A DNA stretch of 64,000 bases from Austropuccinia psidii (GCA_023105745.1 JALGQZ010000011.1:31804612-31868611), one strand, 5' to 3'; counted from the first letter of the stretch, positions 22,101 to 32,313 are shown. Notes: a model not told the origin generated them from the letters alone. Numbers and translations: made by a program.

Positions 22101-25040
22101 TAGGACAGGAGTGGTGATTTCCACTATTTCATTATGTCCAATCTTCCTAATGACATCCATGTCCAGGAGTTCATTGATATGTTTCTCAATCTCTTTCCTG
22201 GTCTCCAGACTTGCTGGGTAAGGAGGTCTCCTTAACATGGGTGGATAAGGCCTTTCCACATCCAGATATAGTTCTATATCATGGCCTTTGATCTTGCCTA
22301 ATGGTTCTTCACCAATGGCAAATGCTGGTCTATTCTTCCTCAGCATCTTCAGTAAACTTAACTTTTGTTTACTGGTGAGGGTAGTGCTAAACTGTCCCTC
22401 TCTGAATTCTTTCAGAAGTTCTTCCAGTGGGTCCTGAGAAGATATCTGGTATATATCAAGAGAAAATTTCTTTTCCTTGTTAGTACCAATGGTAATATGC
22501 CTATTTTTACTATTGTAAATATCTATGCCATACATCCTCTGGTAATCTGTTCCCAGTAAAAACCCTTGGATGTGGGCATCTTCAAGCACTACAAACTCTG
22601 GGTTGAGTCTGATATTACCTTTTCTGTGGGGTATAATTATCTCTTTGATAATTGTCCCAATAGAGGTCATCTTTCCAGATGCACTCTTAAGGTTCTTTGC
22701 CCTGGTGGGCAAGAGTTCTTTTTCCCAGTTTGGGAAGTGGTTATCCAGATAATTTCTGGCCACTATGGAGCAGTGTGCTCCACTGTCAATGATCAGTGGA
22801 TGCTGAGCATTGTCAATACATACAGTCATTTTTGTGGCTGTTCCATGTATGTATGCCATTCCTTTGGTTGGTGTAACCAGGAATGTTTGTGCATCTTGTG
22901 TATGTTTACACAAATTCTTGTTGGCAGTGTCTTGTGGCATTCCTGCTTCCAACTGTATATCCTGAATTTCTAGTGGGGTTTCCTCTTGGTATTCCACTAG
23001 AAGTTCCTCTCTTGGGTCTTGATCCTCATCAGATGGTTCTCTAATGGCATCACCCATAGAGTCTGATTCAGAATCCTCTGTTGGAGGTTCTTCTTCAGGG
23101 ACTTTTTCTATAGCATAGACTTTCTTCTTTGCTTTTGGACAGTTGTTGGCATAGTGGTCTGTTGAACCACAATTGTGACAAGAATTCTTCTTCTTTGCGA
23201 CTTCTGCCACTCTTTCTCTGGGTTTGTCTTTAAACTCCACCCTGAAAGGTTGTTTCTCTTTGAAACTACTGCTTCTATATGGGGTGAATTTCCCTATATT
23301 AGTCCTTTTCCTTATGTCTTGTAAGGTATTGGCTATATCATATAGAGTGCAATTTTGGTTGCATCTGCATTTTACTGCATGCTCTAGTTCTCCTGGCAGT
23401 TGTGTCAGAAGTTTATGATTCCTCATTTGAATGTTCATTTGAGGATCAATGGCTTTAAGTCTTTTAGACTGTCTAAGACACCACTCATATGGATCTTTGT
23501 CCACAGAGTATTTGTCATTTTCAAATGACATGGTCTTTTGCCATATCCAAGTTCCATTACTGTACTTTTGGATTATTTGACTCTTCCACCATGGCCAATT
23601 TCTTCTGCCATGGATTTCTTTCATTTCAGTGTACCATATACTTGCATGACCTTTAAATGCAGTATTCAGTCTAGCAGTAATCCAGTAATCTGGTATGCTT
23701 GGTACATCAATGAAGAGTCCATCAATATAATCTATGAGCTCCATATGATCATATTCTCCTGATCCAGAGAATTTGGGCCAGTTTGAGGCCTCAGGAAGCT
23801 GTTTCAAGGCTTCCTTCTCTGAATAAGACATGCCATCTCCATCCTGGTATTGTGATGGAGATCTTGCCTTATTCAACAACATGGCATCTGGTTTGATGTC
23901 ATCTGGTTGATATGGATTCTCCATAGCTTGGCCTTGTGGTTGGGGCTTTAAGCTATGGTAGGCATCAAAAAATTTGTTGATGTCTTGGTTCAGACACTCC
24001 CTGTCCCTGCTACTATGGTGTTGTTCTTCAGAGACCTGATTCAGTCTCTTGTTGGTTTCTTCAGAGGCTTTGCTCAGTTGAGCATATCCTTCTTGAAGGT
24101 TTTTAACTATCTGCTCCAATGAGGCTTGAGTTTTTCTCATCCTCTCTTGGGCAGATGCAAATTCTGTAGCCTGCTTTGCAGATTGCTCAGCATATTGGGA
24201 CATTTGTAACCACAGTGTGTCACTGTTGATGTTACTCTCAGATGTGATAATATTATTTTCAGTCTGAGTGGGGGTAATGTTTCTATTACTAGGACTACTG
24301 ATTCTAGAGTGGTTTACAACTACTTCTGGTTCTTGTGTACTTCTTTTACCAAATCTAACAGCTTCTGGATCATGGGGTCTGACTCTTTCCTCCTCTGGTT
24401 GAAGGAGGCTTTGTTCTTGCCCTTGTTGCCTTGTCTTCTCCTGGAAACTTCCTGGAGTTGTGAAGAATGGTGACTCTTGGCCACTGATCTGCTGGTTTCT
24501 GAATGGTGTGAAGCCACTGGAGAGCTGATTTTGCATGCTCCTTGTGAACCTGAAGGAATCTGAGTAGGCCCTGTCTGGGTTAACCGTTCTTCTATAGCTT
24601 GGATAGTGGCTTGATTCTCCCTTATCCTCTGTGCCCTTGCCTCCAGGAGTCTGTGCTGCCTGGTAGGATTCCAACCCTTGGTGATTACCATAAGGTCTTT
24701 GAAGTCTATCTCTTTGAGACAGATCTTCTGGCAACTTGATCCCAGTTCTGCCCAGTGAGTTGCTAGGTTGAACCTCTTGTTGTCCATGCTCCATTGAAAC
24801 AAATCTTTGAGGAGTTGGTGGATTTGAAGAACTTAATCCATATCCTTCCAGTCCTCTGGTTTGAGGTTTCTGTTGAATTGGAGTGTGAATGGCAAGGTTG
24901 ATATTATCTCCCTCATTGTTTTGCCATCCACCACTGTGTCCAATGTGTCTTCTTTCAGGTCTTCTGGTTCTAGACATTCCTGCTCTATCCTCTGGCTGGT
25001 TCCTTTGGAAGCCAAGGTCTCTGAGGTATGCAGGGGACAT
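19185..25040 (-). CDS. gag-pol: Gag-Pol polyprotein of element A, 1951 aa, with RT and RNase H active-site substitutions
   Basis: One uninterrupted frame. The N-terminal 240 residues are low-complexity and overprinted by ORF1. A predicted coiled part and the capsid-like region follow (tryptophan-rich around 470-520). The zinc knuckle is C621-X2-C624-X4-H629-X4-C634. The protease site is DSGA with Asp752. RT follows. At the YxDD motif the sequence is YINDII: Asn1093 replaces the first catalytic Asp (codon 21762-21764, AAT). RNase H keeps Asp in LYIDAA and Glu in TECLCLVW, but Tyr1356 replaces the Asp of NADGLSR (codon 20973-20975). Integrase has an HHCC finger and D1581, D1643, E1679, the last two exactly 35 residues apart. 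A chromodomain-like end (about 1905-1945, QYLVRFKN...KWLAEDAI) should guide integration to chromatin. B and D1 keep Asp at both changed sites, so the changes are derived. The ATG follows the stop of the upstream frame by one base (TGATATG). Confidence 0.93.
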   Translation of the reverse strand: MSPAYLRDLGFQRNQPEDRAGMSRTRRPERRHIGHSGGWQNNEGDNINLAIHTPIQQKPQTRGLEGYGLSSSNPPTPQRFVSMEHGQQEVQPSNSLGRTGIKLPEDLSQRDRLQRPYGNHQGLESYQAAQTPGGKGTEDKGESSHYPSYRRTVNPDRAYSDSFRFTRSMQNQLSSGFTPFRNQQISGQESPFFTTPGSFQEKTRQQGQEQSLLQPEEERVRPHDPEAVRFGKRSTQEPEVVVNHSRISSPSNRNITPTQTENNIITSESNINSDTLWLQMSQYAEQSAKQATEFASAQERMRKTQASLEQIVKNLQEGYAQLSKASEETNKRLNQVSEEQHHSSRDRECLNQDINKFFDAYHSLKPQPQGQAMENPYQPDDIKPDAMLLNKARSPSQYQDGDGMSYSEKEALKQLPEASNWPKFSGSGEYDHMELIDYIDGLFIDVPSIPDYWITARLNTAFKGHASIWYTEMKEIHGRRNWPWWKSQIIQKYSNGTWIWQKTMSFENDKYSVDKDPYEWCLRQSKRLKAIDPQMNIQMRNHKLLTQLPGELEHAVKCRCNQNCTLYDIANTLQDIRKRTNIGKFTPYRSSSFKEKQPFRVEFKDKPRERVAEVAKKKNSCHNCGSTDHYANNCPKAKKKVYAIEKVPEEEPPTEDSESDSMGDAIREPSDEDQDPREELLVEYQEETPLEIQDIQLEAGMPQDTANKNLCKHTQDAQTFLVTPTKGMAYIHGTATKMTVCIDNAQHPLIIDSGAHCSIVARNYLDNHFPNWEKELLPTRAKNLKSASGKMTSIGTIIKEIIIPHRKGNIRLNPEFVVLEDAHIQGFLLGTDYQRMYGIDIYNSKNRHITIGTNKEKKFSLDIYQISSQDPLEELLKEFREGQFSTTLTSKQKLSLLKMLRKNRPAFAIGEEPLGKIKGHDIELYLDVERPYPPMLRRPPYPASLETRKEIEKHINELLDMDVIRKIGHNEIVEITTPVLITWHDGKSRLCGDFRALNNYTKADRYPIPRIPHALDKLAKAKYITKMDCMKGFHQNGVKPNSMKLLRIICHMGIYEYIRMPFGIKNAPAHFQRMMDTIFQEEIMEGWMVVYINDIIIYSETWEDHVQYIDRVLSKCTPINLKISLKKCNFGQQELLALGHKVSGLSLAIDQNKVEAVLQKPVPKNIKEMQSFLGFASYYRNHIKNFAHITSSLYKLCSKDVVFEITKERRDAYERIKYELTNAPVLILPDFELPFKLYIDAACSQGLGAALHQRQIVDGEPREDVICHISRQLKDSEARYGATQTECLCLVWALEKLHYYLEGAVFEVYTDCTALKSLLNMKTTNRHMLRWQIAIREYRGNMTIIYKEGKSHTNAYGLSRWPLDNVKSNPAYNPEVAAKTPIHFMEINRKKNFRFSEWAPGSGTLDSGNTDSEGTETPILGISSSELHNEFFNAVLKSYAKHKQCSILLQLLQQKYRSPELETQLEEPWLRAYKDNKFFLIDGLIYHREKHTSALTVIDRDHISLILQECHDCPYMGHMSEDRTKERVASTAWWPKWEQELSEYINNCERCQKANRKHGKKYGLLQHIEEPKHPWETINMDWVTGLVPGGKENYNACLIIVDRFSKSMRCLPCHKEDTAMDTALLFWNNIISTCGVPKIIISDRDPKFTSEFWTNLYDMLGTKLAFSTAYHPQTDGLAERMIQTMEDILRRFCAYGMEYKDHEGYTHDWVTLLPAVQLAYNTSQHSTTGKTPSLVEKGWNPLLPVDHLKKNLLTIHPTAKDFHDMWKKACDTAAKCIAEAKEYNKQRWDKSHMEPDFKEGDQVLVSTLNFNNLKGPKKMRDSFVGPFTIIKLIGKNAVEVKLTEEFPRKHPVFPVSLVKPYFQTEEDKFPSRKKNITPPEIVEVEDSPGPVSKIIRARKIRLNGKDQRQYLVRFKNQTADKDKWLAEDAIPDGNLHLRRFRASRRTEQSHP

Positions 25041-25388
25041 ATCAGTGTTTGCAAGCAGTCAAAAACTTTATGTTCTTAGGGTATTTACCTTTGACTGTGC
25101 CTTGTACAAATTTGTTATCTGCTGATTTGGGCAGTTTGCCTTTGGAGGTTACAACTGGGTTAAGAATTGTAATCTTCCCTGTACAAGTGGTTAAGGTTGG
25201 TTTACCTTGTATTGAAGCAGAGTTTTGTGGTTTTCTACTCCTCTGAGTGGCTATTGGTGTCCACTTCTTGGCTGTAATGAGGCCTTCACTAAGCCTTTTT
25301 CCTTTACCCTTGCTGCCCTCTGGTTCTGAGGGTGTCACTGGTGTGTTGGCCTGTGACTGGGTTTCAAGTGGGATGTAGTTTTCTTCCA
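24320..25388 (-). CDS. ORF1 of element A: predicted spliced, overprinted on gag
   Basis: No known family. Proposed exons are a leader ending at 25935 (base A), 25388-25089, and 25020-24320. Intron 1 (25934-25389) has donor ACAA|GTAAGT and acceptor GATTCAG|TG, so the start codon ATG (then GAA GAA) is made by splicing. Intron 2 (25088-25021, 68 nt) has donor AAAG|GTAAAT, branch CACTGAT and acceptor CCTCAG. It joins the upstream frame exactly to the alternate gag frame. The product would be 333 codons: a basic N-terminal third, a helical tryptophan-containing segment ([10 protein letters not shown]), a K/R-rich linker ([11 protein letters not shown]) and a short terminal helix ([10 protein letters not shown]). 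One TAA (24833-24835) interrupts it here; B has CAA at that site. Role unknown. B keeps both splice sites of intron 2 and its 68-nt length. Confidence 0.6.
25021..25088 (-). other. Predicted intron 2 of ORF1 in element A, containing the Gag-Pol ATG
   Basis: GTAAAT...CTCAG, 68 nt, with CTGAT about 20 nt before the acceptor. The Gag-Pol ATG (25040-25038) overlaps the branch region. The intron length shifts the frame as needed to enter the alternate gag frame. B has the same intron, same length, at 51109-51042. Confidence 0.6.
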
Positions 25389-25934
25389 CTGAATCAAGAC
25401 AGGAAAAAGAGGGCTTATGTCAGTTAAGACTTCTTAAAAGGCTGGTTTTGCACGTCTAAGAATGGCCTCTGGGCTTGTATATTATTACAATATGCCCTTG
25501 TATAATGACAGTGTAATTGAATTAACAATTTCACGTCAAAAATACAGCTTATGGTGCCCTGTCACACTGTTTGTGTGCCAGTATCCCACAGATACACTTG
25601 TGGTTTTCAAGTGTATTCTGTACAAGTGGTTTTGTATAAGTGTTATTGAGTCAACAATACACTTAATCCACGCCTCAACTGATGGTTTTTCAGTCAGAGG
25701 TGTCCTTATTCAGTCACGAATACAGGACATATTGATGGCTGATGTGTTTTTATATACAAAACACGCCAAAAATAATTATTTTCAGTGGGTATTAGCCACG
25801 TGAAAAATACTCTTTTATAATATGAGTATATGAAAAAAGATAAAAATATATAAAATATATATATTTAAATGGAGATTACGCCTAAAAAAGATAAAAAATG
25901 TGTTAATAAGTCATAAAAAAGAGAAAAGACTTAC
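25389..25934 (-). other. Predicted intron 1 of ORF1 in element A
   Basis: Donor ACAA|GTAAGT is 47 nt inside the 5' LTR edge, just past the PBS. The acceptor has a long pyrimidine run ending GATTCAG. Removal joins a terminal A to TG, making ATG in a good context (ACAATGG). Two minus-strand ATGs in this leader (25730 and 25914) open only tiny frames, and both lie inside this intron. Confidence 0.55.
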
Positions 25935-25962
25935 TTGTAAGGTCCAAAAAGTTAAAAAAAAA

Positions 25963-25978
25963 CACGGCCAGGCCCCCA
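25963..25978 (-). other. Primer-binding site of element A
   Basis: Starting three bases after the 5' LTR, the minus strand reads TGGGGGCCTGGCCGTG. The identical string lies at the same place in D1, although the LTRs are otherwise unalike. The TGG start fits pairing to a tRNA CCA end; I cannot name the tRNA. Self-priming, as in Tf1-type elements, is the alternative. Confidence 0.7.
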
Positions 25979-25981
25979 AAA

Positions 25982-27420
25982 TGTCAGGCTGAGTCTATGA
26001 TAAAGGTGTATATGAGTATTTACAAGCTTTAACTATGACTGTGACACGGTAAAAATGGTTTTAAAAGATGATAAGATTGATAATAAATGATTTAATTTAA
26101 GATTTAAAGGGCTTTACTATAGAGATATAGTGGTGGTGAGCGCTGTTGAAAGCCCTGGGTGCAGCTTTACCTGTTGGATTACAATAATAAAGACTACAAT
26201 ACTTTAAATTAAGAGTATACCTGATTATTTAACCAAGAGTAAAACTGTTTTTGACAGTTTACTACGTAGGTTATTCAAGAGCAGGATGAGGAAAGGTTTT
26301 TGGCTGTGAAAAGCCCTCCTTTTATCCTGAAATTGAGGTGGAAAGGCTGCTAGACCTTTCCACGTAGAGGAAGTGAAGATTTTTCACTCTCCAGGACAGG
26401 CTTGTGGTTTGCAAACAGCCTGTATACCCTGTATTGGGCTCAGATGTGGTTTTGAAACCACATCTGGGCAGTTTTCACCAATACAGGGTGAAAGTTTTCA
26501 TCTGGGGACCTCACAGCCTGATTCTGATGTGTATGACGCGTAGAATGCTGTACAGAAACTGTATGGGACCCCAGTATTGACTGACATATGAGGTATTGAA
26601 GTAAAAACATGCTTCTTTGTCTATTTGACACCTCATATTCATGGTTATGGGATATTATCCCATGGTAAGGCTGTATCTGACAGCAGGTGGGATTTTGACC
26701 TTAAAATGGTCATAACTCTGTCAGTATTTGAGATATCAAGCTCAAAGTTGGTTCATTGAGTAGCCCTGTATGAGCTCTACACAATGGTACCCAACTTGAC
26801 ATGGTTATCATTAAATATGACAAAGTTATCCCATGTACAAGTATTTTTGTACATTAGCGTGGTCTGGTCAAAAGCTGTATTAAGCTTGTTTGGCCAATAA
26901 CTTCTGTTGTAGTTGAGTTATGAGGAAATGGATGGCACCATCAGATAGCCCTGATTGTGCTCTTTCCAAAAAGACCCCACTTTAGGTATCTCACACTAAA
27001 ACTGTAAAAGTTAGATGAGAGGTGAATGTTTTGTTCACCCTTATTTGGTCTGAATTTGACCATAACTCAAGTAATACTGGTGCTAGCTCAGTTTGGCTGG
27101 TACCATTGGATAGCCCTGGCTTAGAGCTTCATTTTGAATACCCATTTGATGGGGTTAAGCCTCTCCTTCTAGATTTTAGATGAGAGGTGAAAATTAAGGT
27201 TTATGCTCAGCAATAACTTTGAGCAGGAATAACTTTGTTATTTCTTGTCCTATGGTGATGGGACTTATATTTTCAGGAAGAGGTGAGTTTCCTCTTTCTT
27301 TTGATACCTTTTGAGCTAATTTGGCTCAGCTTCATGTTTTGGTGGTATTTTGGCTATACCATTGGTTTATGGTATTTTGGTTGTCATGCTTGTGCTCTGG
27401 TTTTGAGTCACAGGCTGACA
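25982..27420 (-). repeat. 5' LTR of element A
   Basis: 1439 bp, same length and ends as the left LTR, differing at about 8 positions. It carries the same nested hairpin (26427-26488). It should hold the promoter and leader of the element's transcript, read leftward. Confidence 0.95.
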
Positions 27421-27425
27421 TATAT
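27421..27425. repeat. Target-site duplication of element A (right)
   Basis: TATAT, matching 17717-17721. Confidence 0.9.
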
Positions 27426-28681
27426 ATTGATATAAGTACTGTATATATTAATAGAAGAACTATTGAAGATAATAATAAAAAGAGAGTTATTATAAAAGAT
27501 AAAAATGACAGACTTTTGACACTTAATATAATAATTTTGAATTAATTTACCCCTAAAAATGTGAATAAAACTTATTTAAATTGTATTTACAATTGAAAAT
27601 AGAAGAAATTACAAATGTTCTTGTTTTTAAATGGAATTAGAGATTTATAGAGAAATTTAACAAAAAAAAAATTAAAATATTTATTTGATCATATCAAGAT
27701 TGATTATACAAAGAAAGATGATCTGTGGTATTTAATATTTCAATGGATTTATATATAAAGAATACATAATTTACCTTTTGCTTTAGTGTTTTGATGTTTT
27801 TGTTGTTTCTGAGGGGGAAATAGAGGTAAAAGAGCTCTATACATAGTAAATTTTTCTCTCCTAGAGTCCATAAGGCTTCTAGCAAATTCTTAATGATGTT
27901 ATCCACTGTAATTGATGAGTATTTTAAGGTTTAGGGATGATTAAATCATAATTAAACCATCTTATCTCATTATTACACCATTATTTAGAGTTATCACTGT
28001 AACTCCAAGTTTCTGACATCATATGCTTTGAAGAAGACTTGAATTTGTGTATTTTATTATTTTTAAGAATAATAAACTATTATTCACCACTTTAATCATT
28101 TATATTACTGTTAAACTTAAATTAAGATTACTGTGAGTGATCATAAATGATCAATTTTAAGCTTAAAGATAATTAATAACTTTGGATTTATACACACTAC
28201 ATCCATTCAGAGAAGAAAATCTGATAGCTAGGAATGTCATTTTGAAACTTTGAAGAGAGTTTTGTTACATATCAAAACTCTATTTTTGATGATTTTTCTG
28301 GTAACTCATCTTTTCAGTTGAAGTTTACTATTTTAAACTTCAAACCATGATTTCAAGGGATTATACCTTGTATATAATGATAACCACTAGATAATTCTTC
28401 ACTTATATACTATTAGATTCTGAATATACACTTTGCTTTAAGTTTGGACCACTTTCACAACAAAGTGGTCAACACCTACTAGAATTTTGTTCAATAAACC
28501 TTTACAAGTTATAACCTTGCTTATAAACTGTCAAATGAAGCTTATATCTGTTTCTTTACAGTAATTAAGTGGTAAATTGATTTTTCGTTCAACCATATAT
28601 CATGTATATTTCAAGAGATATGAGCTAAAAGCCATGAATATATGCACTGATCATAAAAGTGCATATATAAAGGTTATTTCA

Positions 28682-28986
28682 TTAAGTATTGGCTTCACAG
28701 ATATGAAATACAAATGTTATATTTGTAATTCTTCATGGGGAATCCAATGGTGCAATTTATTCCACATGTTGATTAATTGGTTTCTGATATAATCAAGGAT
28801 TTATTCCTTTTCATGGCATTTTTACTTATTTCTCTGTAAGTATTGTCTTTACAGATATGCCATAAGAATTTTATATGTGTATTTTACCATGGTGAATTTA
28901 ATGGTGCAATTTATTTTAAATTTTTACTTATTTGATTTGAGATAATCAAGAATTTATGCCTTTTTATGGCATTTTTGTTTATTTCA
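28682..28986. repeat. Tandem duplication of about 150 bp in the G LTR
   Basis: Unit 1 (28682-28832) and unit 2 (28835-28986) share in order TAAGTATTG.CTT.ACAGATATG, AATGGTGCAATTTATT, GATAATCAAG, and CATGGCATTTTT or TATGGCATTTTT. They differ at many sites, so the duplication is old. It predates D1, which inserted a few tens of bases to the right. Confidence 0.65.
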
Positions 28987-29009
28987 AGATAATAATTTGA
29001 ATTCTTATT

Positions 29010-29014
29010 ATTAG
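29010..29014. repeat. Target-site duplication of D1 (left)
   Basis: ATTAG, repeated at 39302-39306. Confidence 0.9.
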
Positions 29015-30937
29015 TGTGAGCCTTGAGGTATATTTTACATACCCAAATAGGCCACAATTATCTTAAAAAGAAGTTTTGAATTATGCAAAACTCATAAGTC
29101 ATGCATATATCCAAAATTCATCATTTTCAATTTGAGAAAAGATGAATAACTTTTTATTGAGTAAGTAAATCCATGGATTTAAGACCAGATTTGGATTCTA
29201 CACAAAAATTCACCTAGGGTAGCTCCATAGAGTGAATAAGCTCAATTTAAGTATTTGAGGTGGTAAAATGGCAAATACTTCAATACCACATCATTAATAC
29301 CACATAAAAGATTCGTGAAAATTTTTGTTTTTCTTGATTTTTAGCCAAAATAATCGGAAAGTGAGAAATCCCATGTTACATATACACTAAGAATAGTGTT
29401 ATGCATGTTTTGAGCACTTAATATCATGGTATTCTTACATGGACTTTTGGTACACCCATAGTGGATATCTCACTTTAAGCTTAAAATTACTATTTTGACA
29501 TAAAAATTAGGCAAGGGGGACAAAAGACATCAAAGAGAGCCAGGGTACCCAACTTCTGAGGCCTCAGAGGCGTGGATAGCTCCAGAGCATGGATCCATGG
29601 CTCATCTTGGCCCAATTGGTAAACTAAACCTCTTTGGGAACTTGGTTACCAAGTTACACCTACTGTAATTATAAGAAAAATAGCAAATAACCTGCTATTT
29701 TGACATGCCAAGGAGGTAATAAGCTACTTAGGCTCCTGTAACCACGTCAATTTTTGATGACTTTCCATGACTAGACCCTAAAAGAGTAATTAAACCCTTT
29801 TGGGATCCATATTTATTGATTTACCTCATAGCAACCAGCAAAATACTGCTATTTGCAATTCTACGTAGAAATGAGGTAAAAACTTCAAAAATTCATTAAA
29901 AATACAATTCTTAATGAATCTTCCTGAAACTTTCAGGACCAATGAAGAACTGTATTATCTATGGTACAACCAAAAAGAATTATGGTTTTACTAGTAAAAT
30001 TAAAAGTTTTACTTACAGTCCCTTTTTGACCATTCTACGTGAAACACTGAATCTTCAAAAATTCACAGTAATTACAACCTGTGATGAAATTGGCAATAAC
30101 ATTGATAACTTTGAGAAATCAATTATTATTTTAGAATAAAAGAAGATTTACAGATGTTACGCCTTTTATTCTTAACCATATTGGGGTTGGTAGTCACGTA
30201 AAAGCATCAATTAAGTAATTATGATAATCTTACGTGACAACAGATGATGCAATCATTAATCCAAAAGGGTTTATTGTTTTCTCACTCACTGGTTTTTCAG
30301 TTTGCTCCATGGCACGCCTCTGTGAGCTGTTGTTGACTTAAAAGAAGCCTATTCTTGCTGTTTTTTCCATATCATCATCTTATCAATTTATTAAATCATT
30401 ATTACCAACAAGTAAGTATTAGTTAAAGCTATTCTTAAGTGTTTTAAATCTTTCCAAATCATCCAGAAAGACGTGAAATCCTAGAATCCAACTATATATT
30501 GTTGTAATACTGTTATAAATCTTTTTGATCCCTTAAATCCACAATTCTACGTCAAATTTCTCTACTCTTATCTATCAAAAAGTTCTTTGGAGTATTAGTG
30601 AGTCATTTATTCTTAATTCTTAAAGTTTTTCTCTAGTAATAGTTTTCTTCAAGAATTATCTTTATAATTATTCTTGCAAAAGATAATTATATATTAAAAT
30701 AATTTTATTATTTTAATAAAGAAGTTTTTATTATTAAATTCTTCTTGTAATTGATTCTTGTAGACAATTACTTGCTCACTGTTAAAATCACTAGTAGTGC
30801 TTAACACGTGAAAGAAATAATTTTTTAATTATTTAATTGTGGTTATAATAATATTTTATTATTATATTTCATAAGAACAGACATAGTACTGTTGATTAAT
30901 AGTAATATTATCACCAGTTTCATAGTCACATCTTACA
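29015..30937 (+). repeat. 5' LTR of element D1
   Basis: Starts TGTGAGCCTTGAGGTATA and ends CATCTTACA. GGTAT and ATACC form a short inverted repeat near the start, shared with families C and E. A donor-like ACAA|GTAAGT lies at 30408-30417. AATAAA at about 30715 could be the poly(A) signal. After the ATG at 30309 there is no further ATG to the LTR end. Confidence 0.95.
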
Positions 30938-31324
30938 TTTGGGGGCCTGGCCGTGTTTTTTGAACCTTGTACCCTTAATTAATATATTTTTAAGCTCTAA
31001 AATATATTAATTCAATAATTTTTTCTTTCATTTTAAAGTTAAAATAATTCTTATTTTTGAAATTGTTTTGGAAATCTTTTTCATTGAGGAATTTGGTTTA
31101 ATTTTATACTGTTTTACACGTGGCTTTTTCACATCCAAAAACTTATAAAATTATTCTTTGAGTTACTCTGAATTAATTTTCATTCAAAATCTTAAATTTT
31201 AATTTTTTCCTTTAAAAAGAATAATTTTTTTAATATTAAAAAAATAATAAAATTCATAAAAAATCTTTTAAAAATATCTTAAAACACAAAAATAATTTCT
31301 TTTATCATATTTTTTCTCTTTAAG
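30412..31324 (+). other. Predicted intron 1 of ORF1 in D1
   Basis: Donor ACAA|GTAAGTATT in the LTR, acceptor after a strong pyrimidine tract (TTTTTTCTCTTTAAG|TG), 913 nt. The intron removes the PBS and leader. Joining A to TG creates an ATG followed by TCTTTAATC. D2 keeps both sites (donor near 56451, acceptor at 57343). Confidence 0.55.
30940..30955 (+). other. Primer-binding site of D1
   Basis: TGGGGGCCTGGCCGTG begins two bases after the LTR. It is identical to the A site (25978-25963) and near-identical in D2 (56958 on). Confidence 0.7.
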
Positions 31325-32313
31325 TGTCTTTAATCAAATACTCTGCAGCTGGTAACAGACTCAGTAAAAGATACATCAATAGTCCAGAATCTTCAGAAGC
31401 AGAATCTGAAGACAGTATTGAGGTGCAGATTGCTAAAAGAGGCACCTTATTCAACTCAGAAAAAGCTAAATTACCACCAAAAGGTGTGTATTTTTATCTT
31501 TTATTTTCACCTTTTATCTTTAAATTGACGTGAAAATGGTGCATACCAGAAATGGAAGCAACTATTCAGTCCAACCAGATGGATGTGGACAAGGAAGAGG
31601 CAAGACCAAATCCAGAAGTGCCAAATCTTCCACAAGAAAGACACATCTGGAGGATGCCAGAGTTGCCCCCCATTCCCCAAGGTCTGTACCAACAGATTTT
31701 GACGTAAATTCTGAGCCTGAACTGATTTATGGTAATATTTCCAGGGCTGAACCACTTTCAGGTGGCAGCAATAGAAATTTATCAATGCCAGTACAAAAAC
31801 TGGTTCAGAGCAGCCAAGGAAGAGGAGTGGGAAATCTGCCCAAGCCTTTGGCAGGGGGCCATGAACTCCTACTTACACATCAAGAGCTTTCTGGGTCAGG
31901 AGAAGACCATAGAACTCTTAGGAGGATGGAGCCCCCTGTCTTGCAAAGACAAGGTCAAAAAGATAAAGAATTGGTTGAAGAACCAAAGTCTTTTATCCAT
32001 AGACCAGAAGAAAGAGTTGGAAATGACTCCAGCTTTGGAGACAGAGGCACCAGTGGCATCTACCAGCTCCAAACCAGCTCCAGAAGCGCCCAAGGACAAG
32101 CCCAAAGGACCTCAAAAGAAACAGAGAGGTCCCAAGAACCATCAAGGCAAGGGCAAAGGCAAAGCCAATTGGCACAGACCTTACCCACAAGGGTACAGGA
32201 TCCCCAAATTGGAGCCTTCAGTCGTGGACAGTGTCTTCAATATGGCCAGAACTCTTATGGAATTCACAGCCAAGGAGCAGGAAAGGATGAACAGGACTTT
32301 TCCACGCAAATAA
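31325..32313 (+). CDS. ORF1 of element D1: predicted spliced, overprinted on gag
   Basis: No known family. Coding exons are 31325-31483 and 31745-32313, with the first base of the start codon from the leader exon ending at 30411. Intron 2 (31484-31744, 261 nt) has donor G|GTGTGT, branch CTGAT and acceptor TTTCCAG, and keeps phase. The product is 242 residues with no stop. An acid/serine N-terminal part is followed by a helical tryptophan-rich part ([20 protein letters not shown]), a basic linker ([16 protein letters not shown]) and a terminal helix ([16 protein letters not shown]). The order of parts resembles ORF1 of A, although I see no residue-level match. The overprinted Gag portion is low-complexity, and the ORF1 frame looks the more protein-like of the two. 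If intron 2 were retained, the frame would stop at 31531-31533, two bases before the Gag ATG. A start at Met 31729 without splicing would give 194 residues. Confidence 0.62.
31484..31744 (+). other. Predicted intron 2 of ORF1 in D1, containing the Gag-Pol ATG
   Basis: GTGTGT...TTTCCAG with CTGATT about 20 nt before the acceptor. It is 87 codons long, so the upstream frame continues into the alternate gag frame. The Gag ATG at 31536 lies within it, so a spliced RNA cannot make Gag-Pol. Confidence 0.55.

Larger units (their letters stand above)
17722..27420 (-). mobile_element. Complete Ty3/gypsy chromodomain retrotransposon, element A
   Basis: Two 1439-bp LTRs bound an interior with a PBS at the right, a spliced ORF1, a single Gag-Pol ORF and a polypurine tract at the left, all read on the minus strand. 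Total length is 9699 bp, flanked by TATAT. I count about 8 differences between the LTRs by eye (about 0.6%), so insertion is recent. It lies in older LTR debris of elements G/H. The domain order Gag, protease, RT, RNase H, integrase, chromodomain places it among the chromoviruses. Two catalytic-site substitutions suggest this copy cannot move by itself. Confidence 0.95.
27426..29014 (-). repeat. Part of the old 3' LTR of element G
   Basis: This AT-rich tract is cut by A on the left and by D1 on the right. The missing start lies right of D1 (39302-39370), where it abuts a polypurine tract and the G pol remnant. The patch GGAATCCAATGGTG near 28740 matches, in reverse, a patch of solo LTR C1 near 45048. 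The left end probably continues left of A (about 17617-17716). No gene is seen. Two tandem copies of a 150-bp unit lie at 28682-28986. Confidence 0.55.

Noticed and set aside
22566..22973. 135-codon plus-strand ORF and similar plus-strand frames across 19300-25250
   Set aside because: They are antisense shadows of the A Gag-Pol frame; the minus-strand frame has all domains.
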